A stretch of 23,819 bases of DNA from the NCBI GenBank assembly GCA_964385045.1, contig CAYLNM010000059.1, forward strand, positions 1 to 23,819, written 5' to 3'. Positions 8,307 through 15,866 of this stretch are shown piece by piece. The number at the start of each line of letters is the position of its first letter. Positions within the stretch are counted from its first letter, which is position 1. The notes beneath the pieces are model-generated. The model worked only from the letters and a program-made list of their open reading frames with translations. It was not told the DNA's origin and did no database searches. The DNA comes from CAYLNM01 sp964385045 (GTDB lineage: Bacteria; Planctomycetota; Phycisphaerae; Phycisphaerales; SM1A02). The position numbers were made by a program, and so were the translations under genes.

Positions 8307-10259
8307 ATGATCAGGCTCACCGTCGCCCGCCGACTGGCGGCCGGTTTCAGCGCGTTGCTGCTCATCCTGCTGACGGCGGTCGGCATCACGCTGCTCGGGT
8401 CGGCCGAGTCGGTCGAGCGGATCGACGCGTCGGTCGCCCTCGGCACCGACGCCCAGGCCGCGGCCCGCGCCGAGGAGGCGTCGCTCGGGATGCGGCTCGC
8501 CGCCAAGGGCTTCCTCGTCTCGAACGACCCCTCGGAACTCGCGCAGTATGACGGCTACCGCGAGGAGGTGGCCCGGGAGCTGCGGTATTGCCGGGAGCAC
8601 CTCGAGCGTCGTCCCGAGCACCTCGCCTCCCTCGACGCCCTCGCCGACGACGCCACGGCCTTCAAGGCCGCCTTCGAAGAGGCGAGCACCGTGATCGCGG
8701 ACCGGAACCGCGTGCGCGACGAGGTCCTCGTGGCCCGCGGGACCGCCCTGCGGGAGCGGCTCGCCGCCGCGATGGAGTCGGCGTTCGCGGCGGGCGACGC
8801 CGAGTCGGCCGCCGCTCTCGCCCGCGCGCTGCAGGGCGTGCTCCTCGTCCGCCTCTACGCCGAGCGGTACGTCCGCAGCAGCAACCCGGACTTCCTCGAC
8901 CGCGTCCGGACGGAGCAGGCCCGCATCCCGGAGCACCTCGCCGGCGCCGGGGCCCACCGGCCCGACGACGCGGCGCCGATGCTGGACGAGCTCGGCTCCG
9001 CGCTCGACGAGATCGAGCGGCTGGTGGCGGCTCGCGACCGGCTCGTGGAGGAGCGGCTCGACGTCGTCGGGCCCCGCCTGACCACGGGCTGGCGGGCGAT
9101 GACCGACACCCTCGACGAGGAGGTCACCGCCACGCTCGCCGCGGTGAGCGACCGGACCCGGTCCATGATGGCCAAGGACGCCGCCCTCGCCGCGGGCGGA
9201 CTCGTGCTCGGGATCGTGCTCGCGGGCCTGACCGCCCGCAGCATCGTCGGCCCGCTCCGCGTCATGCAGCGGCGACTCGAGGACATCAACGCCGGCGGCG
9301 GCGACCTGACGATGCGGGTCGGGCTGGACCGCCGTGACGAGCTCGGCGAGATGGCCCGGGAGGTCGATGCGTTCATCGACGCGGTGGAGCGGCTCGTGGC
9401 CCACGCGACGCTGAGCGTCGGCGTGCTCGATGACGGCGTCATGCTCACCGCCGGCTCGTCGACCAATCTCGCCGACATCTCCTCCCAGCAGGCTGCGCAC
9501 CTCGAGCAGATCACCGCCGCGGTGCAGGAGTCGACCGCCCAGTCCACGCAGGTCGCCAAGCGAGCCCAGGACGGCGACCGGCTCTCCCACGAGGCCTCGG
9601 ACGCGGCGACGGGCGGCGCAACGCAGGTCGAGCGCCTCGCGAAGGCGATCCACGAGATCGACGAGGCGAGCGGCGACGTGACGCGGGTGATCAAGGTGAT
9701 CGACGAGATCGCGTTCCAGACGAACCTGCTCGCCCTCAACGCCGCGGTCGAGGCCGCGCGGGCGGGCGAGGCGGGCAAGGGCTTCGCGGTCGTCGCCGAG
9801 GAGGTGCGCGGCCTCGCCCAGCGCAGCGCCGAGGCGGCGCGGGAGACGGCCGAGCTCATCGAGCGGAGCGTCGAGCGGGCGGCCCACGGACGCTCGTGCT
9901 CGGAGGAGCTCGTCAGTGCCTTCGACACCATCCGCGGCAGCACCGCCTCGGTCACGTCGGTGCTCTCGGAGATCAGCGGCGCGATCCAGCAGCAGGCCGC
10001 GGGCCTCGAGGAGATCAACGCGGGGATCACCGAGCTCGATCAGGGCGTGCAGACCTCGGCCGGCAGCGCCCAGCAGCTCGCCGCGATCAGCGAGCAGGGC
10101 GCCGCCGAGGTGCGGGAGCTGCGCGGGGTGCTCGAGCGCTACCGGGTGCGGTCGGAGATGGCCATGGCGCCCGACGGGCACGCGGCCGGCGCCGCGGAGG
10201 AGCCGGCGGGCGCGAGCGCGAGCGAGCCCGTGCCGAGCGCGGCCTCAGCCGCGGCGTGA
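8307..10259 (+). CDS. Methyl-accepting chemotaxis protein with large helical sensor domain
   Basis: A 650-residue transmembrane chemoreceptor. The ATG at 8307 has GGGAGG at 8293-8298, eight bases upstream. TM1 spans residues ~10-31. An all-helical periplasmic region of ~260 residues follows, a size compatible with the helical bimodular (HBM) sensor class though not proven. TM2 is at ~291-313, then a HAMP domain (SIVGPLRVMQ to RRDELGEMAREVDAF), then the cytoplasmic coiled-coil signalling domain. The hairpin tip (EIAFQTNLLALNAAVEAARA followed by GEAGKGFAVVAEEVRGLA, from residue ~467) is the highly conserved CheA/CheW-binding region. The tail is Ala/Glu-rich without an NWETF-type CheR-binding pentapeptide. 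No che genes are adjacent. It converges on phaR, overlapping by 15 bp. Confidence 0.95.
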   Translation: MIRLTVARRLAAGFSALLLILLTAVGITLLGSAESVERIDASVALGTDAQAAARAEEASLGMRLAAKGFLVSNDPSELAQYDGYREEVARELRYCREHLERRPEHLASLDALADDATAFKAAFEEASTVIADRNRVRDEVLVARGTALRERLAAAMESAFAAGDAESAAALARALQGVLLVRLYAERYVRSSNPDFLDRVRTEQARIPEHLAGAGAHRPDDAAPMLDELGSALDEIERLVAARDRLVEERLDVVGPRLTTGWRAMTDTLDEEVTATLAAVSDRTRSMMAKDAALAAGGLVLGIVLAGLTARSIVGPLRVMQRRLEDINAGGGDLTMRVGLDRRDELGEMAREVDAFIDAVERLVAHATLSVGVLDDGVMLTAGSSTNLADISSQQAAHLEQITAAVQESTAQSTQVAKRAQDGDRLSHEASDAATGGATQVERLAKAIHEIDEASGDVTRVIKVIDEIAFQTNLLALNAAVEAARAGEAGKGFAVVAEEVRGLAQRSAEAARETAELIERSVERAAHGRSCSEELVSAFDTIRGSTASVTSVLSEISGAIQQQAAGLEEINAGITELDQGVQTSAGSAQQLAAISEQGAAEVRELRGVLERYRVRSEMAMAPDGHAAGAAEEPAGASASEPVPSAASAAA

Positions 10260-10934
10260 GTCGGGGTCGGCGTCGGCGTCGCCGGCGCGGTCCTCGGCGC
10301 CGGCGTCCCGGGTCGATCGCTGCTCGAGCTCGGCGAGGCGGGACTCCACCGTCCTGAGCTCCCCGAGCAGACGGCCCATCGCCCCCCGCAGCGCGGCGAT
10401 CTCGTCCTCGGACGAGGTCGCCGCGTCGCGTTCCGGGCCCGTGCCCGCTGCCGCCCCCGCCCGCGCCGCGTCGCCGCCGTCCCCGGGGCCTCCGGCGCCC
10501 GCATCGGCCTCGTCCCCGCCGGCCGGTCGCGTCCCGCCGCCCATCCAGCCCATCGCCCCGGGCCACTGGGCCGGGTTCATGAAGGCCGCCGTGGCCTGGG
10601 CCCACGCGTCCATCGGCTGCGTGGCCGCCCGCGCCTGCTCGCCGAACCACCGCATCGACTGGTCCATGCTCGAGCGGACCAGCGACTCGTGCCCCTGCAC
10701 CAGCAGGTGCATGAAGACCGCCGGGATCGCCGCGAGCCGCGAGGCGTCCCGATCCACCAGCAGCTGCATGAGCACCGCGTTGGTGATGTCGTCGCCGCTG
10801 GCGGAGTCCGTGATCCGCACCCGCCGGCCCGAGGCCACCATCTCGTGCAGCTGCTCCTGCGTGAGGTGGCGGCTGTGCGTCTGGTCGTAGAGCCGGCGGT
10901 TGGGGTACTTCTTGATCCGGACCTCGTCGTCCAT
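10245..10934 (-). CDS. phaR: PHA synthesis regulator PhaR
   Basis: A 229-residue protein with the polyhydroxyalkanoate accumulation regulator domain. The N-terminal DNA-binding block VRIKKYPNRRLYDQTHSRHL, then LTQEQLHEMVASGRRVRITD and ASGDDITNAVLMQLLVDRD, is the PHB_acc_N signature. It is followed by VFMHLLVQGHESLVRSSMDQ and a Gly/Ala-rich linker ending in a predicted coiled coil (EIAALRGAMGRLLGELRTVE). PhaR proteins repress phasin genes and their own gene, and release DNA when they bind nascent PHA granules. The ATG at 10932-10934 is preceded by GAGGGG. The gene is divergent from the phasin-like gene, with a TGCA-rich region between them, as expected for an autoregulated pair. Its 3' end overlaps the chemoreceptor gene. 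Confidence 0.93.
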   Translation of the reverse strand: MDDEVRIKKYPNRRLYDQTHSRHLTQEQLHEMVASGRRVRITDSASGDDITNAVLMQLLVDRDASRLAAIPAVFMHLLVQGHESLVRSSMDQSMRWFGEQARAATQPMDAWAQATAAFMNPAQWPGAMGWMGGGTRPAGGDEADAGAGGPGDGGDAARAGAAAGTGPERDAATSSEDEIAALRGAMGRLLGELRTVESRLAELEQRSTRDAGAEDRAGDADADPDSRRG

Positions 10935-11064
10935 CGTGGGCCCCTCGGCGGCGCTCCGCCCGGCTCCGGGAGAACCCGCAACTCCGCCCCCGACGGGGGG
11001 ATGCGGCGCGGACGGGTCCGCCCGAGACCTCCGACCCGGCAGGATACGCGAGCCCGGCCGGGGG

Positions 11065-11149
11065 TGCATCCGCAGAATTTTTGTGCAAATGCAGCACGGG
11101 GGCCTTGCAGGGATGCCGACAAGGCGTATGGTGTTGTGCAGTTGAGCAA
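11065..11149. promoter_or_regulatory. TGCA-rich candidate PhaR operator/promoter between phaR and the phasin gene
   Basis: In this very GC-rich sequence, an A/T-enriched stretch holds five TGCA palindromes (starting at 11065, 11084, 11090, 11106 and 11137). It also holds two similar elements, TTGTGCAAATGCAGCA (from 11081) and TTGTGCAGTTGAGCA (from 11134), 53 bp apart, about five helical turns. Known PhaR regulators bind TGC-rich sites in front of phasin genes. A weak sigma70-like pair, TTGCAG (11105-11110) and TATGGT (11127-11132) with a 16-bp spacer, lies between the two elements. That location would allow repression by occlusion. Confidence 0.55.
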
Positions 11150-11207
11150 AGAGCTCGTCCGGATGGCGACCTCCGACCTCATCGCCCCGCCACCGAAGGG
11201 CACTCCG

Positions 11208-11696
11208 ATGACGACCAGCAAGACCACTCCGAAGACTTCCGCCGGCAAGGCCGCCGCCGCGACCACCGACGCGATGAGCGAGCAGATCGCCTCCGGCCTC
11301 GACACCTGCCGCGACCTCACCCTCAAGGGGATCGAGGCCCACCGTCAGGTGGCCGAAACCGCCTTCTCCACCTTCGACGGCCAGCCGGACCCGTTCGAGG
11401 TCCGCCAGCGGAGCAAGGCCTTCGTGAACGGCCTGCTCGAGATCGCCGAGAACGGCGTGAACGACGCGACCACGATCATGAACGCCTACTTCAAGGGCCT
11501 CGTCGCCGCCGGCGGCACCGAGACCGGCACCCCCAAGGACTTCGCCGAGGTCGGCACCCGGATCGAGAAGACGGTCGGCGAGCTCACCGGCCTCAATCGA
11601 ACCGCGACCGAGCAGGTGATCGAGATGACCACCCGCCAGGCCAAGGGCTTCGAGAACCTCGTCCGCGAGTCGATGCCGGTCGCAGTCGCCTCCTGA
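11208..11696 (+). CDS. Phasin-like granule-associated protein
   Basis: A 162-residue mostly helical protein rich in Ala, Thr, Glu and Lys, matching phasin-family size and composition. The start MTTSKTTPKTSAGKAAAATT is chosen because the ATG at 11208 has GAAGGG seven bases upstream; the in-frame ATG at 11163 has no such site. The Lys/Thr/Ala-rich head is followed by amphipathic helices (SEQIASGLDTCRDLTLKGIE, PFEVRQRSKAFVNGLLEIAE, MNAYFKGLVAAGG, TEQVIEMTTRQAKGFENLVR). Phasins coat PHA granules and control their size and number. The position facing phaR and ahead of phaE-phaC supports this role. It probably forms its own transcript, with a hairpin 19 bp past the stop. Confidence 0.8.
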   Translation: MTTSKTTPKTSAGKAAAATTDAMSEQIASGLDTCRDLTLKGIEAHRQVAETAFSTFDGQPDPFEVRQRSKAFVNGLLEIAENGVNDATTIMNAYFKGLVAAGGTETGTPKDFAEVGTRIEKTVGELTGLNRTATEQVIEMTTRQAKGFENLVRESMPVAVAS

Positions 11697-11714
11697 TCCA
11701 CGCGACGCGGGACA

Positions 11715-11742
11715 GGACGGCCCCCGCCGCGCGGGACCGTCC
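11715..11742 (+). terminator. Hairpin after the phasin gene
   Basis: GGACGG pairs with CCGTCC, enclosing a second stem CCCGC/GCGGG with a 3-nt loop, starting 19 bp after the phasin stop. There is no T tract, as is common in such GC-rich DNA, so it may terminate transcription or only protect the 3' end of the mRNA. Confidence 0.45.
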
Positions 11743-11798
11743 CTCCCGCCTCGCCGCCGTCACCTCCTCCACGGGAACGGGGGGATTCGACGCGGCGA

Positions 11799-11880
11799 GG
11801 ACACGCAGTAGGCTCCCGGAACAACTTGTTTCCTGGAACGGTCATCCGCGGACCTACCCCCCGGGACCTACTGCGTGTCC
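11799..11880. repeat. Long inverted repeat in the phaE leader
   Basis: GGACACGCAGTAGG (11799-11812) is perfectly complementary to CCTACTGCGTGTCC (11867-11880). After a single bulged C the pairing continues for six more base pairs (TCCCGG with CCGGGA), giving about 20 bp around a 41-nt loop. The loop contains the small palindrome AACAACTTGTT (11820-11830). The right arm ends 45 bp before the phaE-like ATG. Confidence 0.75.
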
Positions 11881-11925
11881 CCGCCGCCTCGATCCCCCCG
11901 CCCCGCCCCCGAAGGAGCCTGCTCC

Positions 11926-12417
11926 ATGAGCGACCCCGCCAACCCCGCCGACGCCGCCGCCCGCTTCATGCAGGACATGTGGAAGGCGTTCACGCCGGGG
12001 GCCGCGGGATCGCCGGGAGCCGGCGCCGGTGCAGCGTCCGGGTCCACCCCGTCGATGCCGTTCATGCCCACGCCCGAGATGGTGCGGAGCATGCAGAACG
12101 CGTTCCTGACGTCGATGGAGGAGGCGGCGGAGCGCACGATGCGGACGCCCCAGTTCCTCGACGCGATGCGACGCGGGATGGAGGAGTCCCTGGCCATGCA
12201 GCAGCAGCTGCGGGCCTTCATGCAGCAGAATCTCGAGCAGTCGATGCCCGCCGCCACCGGCGGCGGCGACGTCGCCGCCGCGACCGTGGCCGCCCTGCAG
12301 CGGATCGAGCGGAAGCTCGACCGTCTCGAGGAGCGGCTCGACGCGATGGAGCGCGAGCCGGCCGCGACGCCGGGCCGTCGCTCCGGCAGTGCGGCGGGGA
12401 AGGACCAGACCGCATGA
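11926..12417 (+). CDS. phaE: PhaE-like subunit of class III PHA synthase
   Basis: A 163-residue helical protein. The ATG at 11926 has a strong GAAGGAG at 11911-11917, eight bases upstream. After the N-terminal helix (DAAARFMQDMWKAFTP) and a Gly/Ala/Pro linker come MVRSMQNAFLTSMEEAAERT, TPQFLDAMRRGMEESLAMQQ and a C-terminal coiled coil (ALQRIERKLDRLEERLDAME). This order resembles the C-terminal half of PhaE, the non-catalytic partner that activates class III PhaC, although classical PhaE is more than twice this length. Its TGA overlaps the phaC ATG (ATGA), so the two products are expected in matched amounts. The assignment rests on this coupling and the helix pattern; a granule-associated coiled-coil protein is the alternative. 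Confidence 0.75.
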   Translation: MSDPANPADAAARFMQDMWKAFTPGAAGSPGAGAGAASGSTPSMPFMPTPEMVRSMQNAFLTSMEEAAERTMRTPQFLDAMRRGMEESLAMQQQLRAFMQQNLEQSMPAATGGGDVAAATVAALQRIERKLDRLEERLDAMEREPAATPGRRSGSAAGKDQTA

Positions 12418-13535
12418 TCGCGACCGACGCGCCGGGCCACGCGGGCCCCGACCCGATGGACCCGTTCGGCTTCGCCACCGCCGCCGGCGCGTGGGCGGAG
12501 GAGTTCCAGCGGCAGTCCGCCCGCCTCGGCGCCCTCCCGCAGGCTCTCGACAAGGCGCGCTCGGCCCCGAAGGGCGTGACCCCCCACGACGTGGTGCACC
12601 GCGAGGAGCCGGTCCGCCTGCTGCGGTTCCGCTCCGACGCCGAGCACCGCCACGGCACGCCCCTGCTGTGCGTCTTCGCCCTCGTCAACCGGCCCTACGT
12701 GCTGGACCTGCTGCCCCACAAGAGCGTGGTCCGCCGTTTCCTCGACGATGGGTTCGACGTCTACATGGTCGACTGGGGCACCCCGAGCCCGGCCGACCAC
12801 GTCAAGACGCTGACCGACTACGTCGAGGGCCACCTGCACCGCATGGTGAAGAAGGTGCTCGAGATCAGCGGCCGCCCGTCGCTCAGCCTCCTCGGCTACT
12901 GCATGGGCGGCACGATGAGCCTGATGTACACGGCGCGGCACCAGGAGCTGATCCGCAACCTGATGCTGATGGCCGCGCCCTGCGACTGGTCGCACCGCGA
13001 GCACATGCTCGGCTGCTGGGTGGCCGAGGACCACTTCGACGTGGACGCCGTGGTGGACACCTACGGCAACGTCCCGGCCGAGTTCCTCGGCGGCAGCTTC
13101 GGGCTGCTCAAGCCGATCGCCTCGGCCCGCAAGTGGATGGGCTTCCTCGACCGCGTGGACGACGAGAAGTTCCTCGACGACTTCTGGGCCATGGAGACGT
13201 GGTCCAACGACAACATCCCGATCGCCGGCGAGACGTACCGCGACTTCGTGAAGTACGGGCTGCAGCAGAACCGCCTCGTCAAGGGGACCTTCCCGCTCGA
13301 CGGGCGGCCGGTGGACCTCTCCGCGGTCACCTGCCCGGTCCTGCAGCTCGTCGCCACCGCGGATCACCTCGTCCCGATGGAGCAGAGCACGCCGCTGTCC
13401 GAGCACGTCTCGAGCCGCGACGTCTCCACCGAGTCGATCAAGGCGGGACACATCGGACTGGCGGTGGGCTCGCGGGCCCACCGTGAGCTGTGGCCGAAGG
13501 CCGTGGAGTGGCTCGGCGAGCGCAGCGGGGACTGA
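12414..13535 (+). CDS. phaC: Class III-like poly(3-hydroxyalkanoate) synthase
   Basis: A 373-residue alpha/beta-hydrolase-fold enzyme, the length of class III PhaC rather than the ~560-600 residues of class I/II. It polymerises (R)-3-hydroxyacyl-CoA into polyester at the granule surface. The synthase box GYCMGGT contains the nucleophile Cys163. Asp317 (ATADHLVP) and His346 (KAGHIGLAVG) complete the triad. Other family segments are CVFALVNRPYVLDLLP, DVYMVDWGTPSPAD and ETYRDFVKYGLQQNRLVKG. The ATG at 12414 overlaps the phaE stop. Length, Cys-type lipase box and the coupled small subunit all point to a PhaEC-type enzyme, probably using short-chain (C3-C5) substrates. Confidence 0.95.
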   Translation: MIATDAPGHAGPDPMDPFGFATAAGAWAEEFQRQSARLGALPQALDKARSAPKGVTPHDVVHREEPVRLLRFRSDAEHRHGTPLLCVFALVNRPYVLDLLPHKSVVRRFLDDGFDVYMVDWGTPSPADHVKTLTDYVEGHLHRMVKKVLEISGRPSLSLLGYCMGGTMSLMYTARHQELIRNLMLMAAPCDWSHREHMLGCWVAEDHFDVDAVVDTYGNVPAEFLGGSFGLLKPIASARKWMGFLDRVDDEKFLDDFWAMETWSNDNIPIAGETYRDFVKYGLQQNRLVKGTFPLDGRPVDLSAVTCPVLQLVATADHLVPMEQSTPLSEHVSSRDVSTESIKAGHIGLAVGSRAHRELWPKAVEWLGERSGD

Positions 13536-13604
13536 ACGACGGCCGCCGGAGGGGCGGAAGGACACGCCGGCCCGGCGAGCCCGGACGGCAGTGAAGGAAC
13601 GCAC

Positions 13605-14426
13605 GTGCAGATGAATCTCGAAGGACGACACGCCGTGGTGACCGGGGCCGCCAGCGGCATCGGACACGCGGTCTGCGAGCAGCTCGCTCAGCGCGGCGTC
13701 GCCGCGATCACCGCGGTCGACCTCTCGGAGCAGGTCGAGGACTCGGTGACCGCGCTCAACGCCGGTGCGGGCCGGCCGGTCGCCACCGCCTACCGCGGCG
13801 ACACGTCCGACGGCGACTTCCGCCGCGGCGTGTTCGACGCCGCCGTCGCCGCCCACGGGCCGGTGACCCTGTGCGTGCCCGCCGCGGGCATCACGCTCGA
13901 CGGCCTGGCGGTGAAGCTCGACCGGGAGACCGGCACCGCCGATCTCTATCCGCAGGAGCGATTCGAGCGCACCGTCGCGGTGAACCTCATCGCGCCCGTC
14001 TACTGGGCCCTCGAGTCGATCCGCTCGGTGGTCGAGGACCGCGAGGCCCGCAGCGCCGGCCGCTGGATGCCCGACGAGGGCATGCAGGGAGCGATCGTCT
14101 TCATCGGCTCGGTCAGCTCGCACGGCAACGTCGGCCAGCTCTCGTACGCGGCCTGCAAGGCGGGCCTCGACGGAGCGCGGGCCACCCTCGCGATGGAGGC
14201 CAAGAAGTGGGGCGTGCGAGCGGCGATCGTCCACCCCGGCTTCACCGACACGCCGATGGTCTCCGCGGTGCCGGGCGAGGTGCTCGAGGAGCACATCCTC
14301 CCCCAGATCCAGATCCGCCGGCTGCTGCGGCCGGAGGAGATCGCCGAGACCATCTGCTTCGCGCTGTCCAACGCGTCGATCAGCGGCGCGGTGTGGGCCG
14401 ACGGCGGCTGGCACGCCCCCGCCTGA
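13605..14426 (+). CDS. SDR-family oxidoreductase, PHA cluster
   Basis: A 273-residue classical short-chain dehydrogenase/reductase. The GTG at 13605 is preferred because AGGA lies six bases upstream; the ATG at 13611 is two codons further in. The Rossmann motif TGAASGIG is at residues ~15-22, followed by an Asp (AVDLSEQ) that suggests NAD(H) preference. The catalytic strand is GSVSSHG, with Tyr181 and Lys185 in SYAACK and the PGFTDTPM loop after it. The usual NNAG motif reads PAAG here, so the structural Asn is missing. An insertion (DREARSAGRWMPDEGMQG) lies before the catalytic strand. Its place between phaC and phaB suggests hydroxyacyl or ketoacyl turnover in PHA metabolism, possibly a 3-hydroxybutyrate-type dehydrogenase. 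The substrate cannot be read from sequence. Confidence 0.85.
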   Translation: MQMNLEGRHAVVTGAASGIGHAVCEQLAQRGVAAITAVDLSEQVEDSVTALNAGAGRPVATAYRGDTSDGDFRRGVFDAAVAAHGPVTLCVPAAGITLDGLAVKLDRETGTADLYPQERFERTVAVNLIAPVYWALESIRSVVEDREARSAGRWMPDEGMQGAIVFIGSVSSHGNVGQLSYAACKAGLDGARATLAMEAKKWGVRAAIVHPGFTDTPMVSAVPGEVLEEHILPQIQIRRLLRPEEIAETICFALSNASISGAVWADGGWHAPA

Positions 14427-14756
14427 GCGCCGAGCGACCGCCCGTTCGCGAGCGGCCGCCGCCGGTCGCGACGCGAAACGGTCATCGGACCGACGCCGCG
14501 CGAACGAATCGAACGACCCTCGAGCGCACCGGCCGCGTCCTCGCCCTCGTCGACGCGGTCGGTGCCGTTTCGGGCGTTCCGCACGAAGATCCGCCTCCGG
14601 CCTGTCGGCGCCGACGGACTTCGGGTATCTACGGGTTGACGGATCGTCCGCGTGGACGGCCACACCCCCGGGGGGCGAGGGACCGCACGACCGGCCAGGG
14701 ATGGCATCGATGCAGTCGGGGGGACCGAGACGGCCCCGCACCGACGGGAGACGAAC
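14427..14756. other. Intergenic region before phaB
   Basis: A 330-bp gap with no convincing gene. It begins with a hairpin (listed separately) and probably holds the phaB promoter. A TTGACG at 14636-14641 could be a -35 element, but no good -10 hexamer stands at the right distance. Confidence 0.5.
14434..14469 (+). terminator. Hairpin after the SDR gene
   Basis: GCGACCG (14434-14440) pairs with CGGTCGC (14463-14469). The intervening sequence can form a second stem around TCGCGA. It starts 8 bp after the SDR stop and has no T tract. Confidence 0.35.
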
Positions 14757-15542
14757 ATGCTCGACGTGGAGCACGAGACCGCCATGGCAACGGATGCACA
14801 ACCCCTGCTCGGCAAGGTGGCCCTCGTCACGGGAGCCGGTCGCGGCATCGGCCGCGCGATCGCGATGGCCCTGGCCGGGGCCGGCGCGGACGTGGCGCTG
14901 AACTACTCGCGGAGCCGCGACGCCGCCGAGGCGGTGGCCGAGGAGATCCGCGGCCTCGGCCGCAAGGCCGCCTGCTACCAGGCCAACGTGTCGACGGACG
15001 AGGAGAACCGCGCGATGGGACGCGCGATCATGGACGAGCTCGGACTCGTGCAGATCGTGGTCAACAACGCCGGGATCACCCGCGACGCCTCGTTCAAGAA
15101 GCTCGGCAAGGAGGACTGGAACGACGTCCTGGCGGTGAACCTCTCCGGCCCCGCCCTCATCTGCCACATGATGCTGCCGCGGATGCTCGAGGCCGGCTGG
15201 GGCCGGATCATCAACATCACGTCGATCATCGGCCAGATGGGCAACTTCGGGCAGACGAACTACGCCGCGGCCAAGGGCGGCCTGGTCGCCTTCACCAAGT
15301 CGCTCGCCCGCGAGACCGCCCGCAAGGGCGTGACGTGCAACTGCGTCGCCCCCGGCTTCATCCGCACCGACATGACCGACGCGGTGCCGGAGAAGGCGCT
15401 GGAGCAGGTGGCCCAGAGCACCCCGGCCGGCCGGCTCGGCGAGCCCGAGGAGATCGCCCACGCGGTGACGTTCCTCGCCCACCCGCGGGCGGCCTTCGTC
15501 ACCGGCGAGGTCCTGCAGGTCAACGGCGGCCTCTACATGTGA
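14757..15542 (+). CDS. phaB: Acetoacetyl-CoA reductase / 3-oxoacyl reductase (PhaB/FabG type)
   Basis: A 261-residue classical SDR. It would reduce acetoacetyl-CoA to (R)-3-hydroxybutyryl-CoA, the monomer for phaC, normally with NADPH. The ATG at 14757 has GGGAG six bases upstream; an ATG at 14784 is the alternative. Motifs: TGAGRGIGRA (cofactor binding), ALNYSRSRDAA, VNNAGITRD, INITSIIGQMGNFGQTNYAA with Tyr169 and Lys173, then APGFIRTDM and TGEVLQVNGGLYM. The block GNFGQTNYAAAKGG is shared by PhaB and FabG proteins, so the name rests on its place in the PHA cluster. It follows phaE-phaC and the SDR gene on the same strand, but after a 330-bp gap and a hairpin, so it may have its own promoter. 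Confidence 0.88.
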   Translation: MLDVEHETAMATDAQPLLGKVALVTGAGRGIGRAIAMALAGAGADVALNYSRSRDAAEAVAEEIRGLGRKAACYQANVSTDEENRAMGRAIMDELGLVQIVVNNAGITRDASFKKLGKEDWNDVLAVNLSGPALICHMMLPRMLEAGWGRIINITSIIGQMGNFGQTNYAAAKGGLVAFTKSLARETARKGVTCNCVAPGFIRTDMTDAVPEKALEQVAQSTPAGRLGEPEEIAHAVTFLAHPRAAFVTGEVLQVNGGLYM

Positions 15543-15559
15543 GGCCCCGCCGGTCCGGC

Positions 15560-15613
15560 CCGGTCGCCCCTCGCCCCGCCCGGCCCGCCCGCGCGGCGGC
15601 GCGGGGCGACCGG
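15560..15613 (+). terminator. Hairpin after phaB
   Basis: CCGGTCGCCCC (15560-15570) is perfectly complementary to GGGGCGACCGG (15603-15613), and the GC-rich interior can pair further. It starts 17 bp after the phaB stop. The lack of a T tract leaves the mechanism open. Confidence 0.5.
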
Positions 15614-15733
15614 ATGCCGCACCGGCGGCGAAGCGCGACCGGGTCGCCGAGCGCGGCGCGAACTCGCCGCCCGACCCCGGGAGACCCGGCGGACCCGCGG
15701 GTCCGCGGCCCCCGTCCGGGAATGCCGGCGAGG

Positions 15734-15857
15734 GGGTGGAACCGGGGTCCACCCGTCCCGAATCGTGCGGGAAGAACGGGGAAACGCCCGCGGGCGGGTT
15801 TCCCGATGGATCGGCGGTCCGTATCCTGCGCGAACGCTCGCGGCGGGACGCGTCCGC
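15734..15857. repeat. Three consecutive inverted repeats
   Basis: First: GGGTGGA (15734-15740) with TCCACCC (15748-15754). Second: GGGAAAC (15779-15785) with GTTTCCC (15798-15804), flanking a GCCCGCGGGC core. Third: an imperfect palindrome around GACGCGTC within ~15841-15857. All lie in non-coding sequence, just upstream of the small ORF at 15867. They could be terminators for either strand or a structured leader. Confidence 0.55.
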
Positions 15858-15866
15858 CGCCCGTGA

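Noticed and set aside
11163..11207. Earlier ATG for the phasin-like protein
   Set aside because: No ribosome binding site precedes it, whereas the ATG at 11208 has GAAGGG at ideal spacing.
14652..14756. N-terminal extension of PhaB by 35 residues
   Set aside because: Classical SDR reductases begin shortly before the TGxxxGIG motif, and GGGAG stands six bases before the ATG at 14757.
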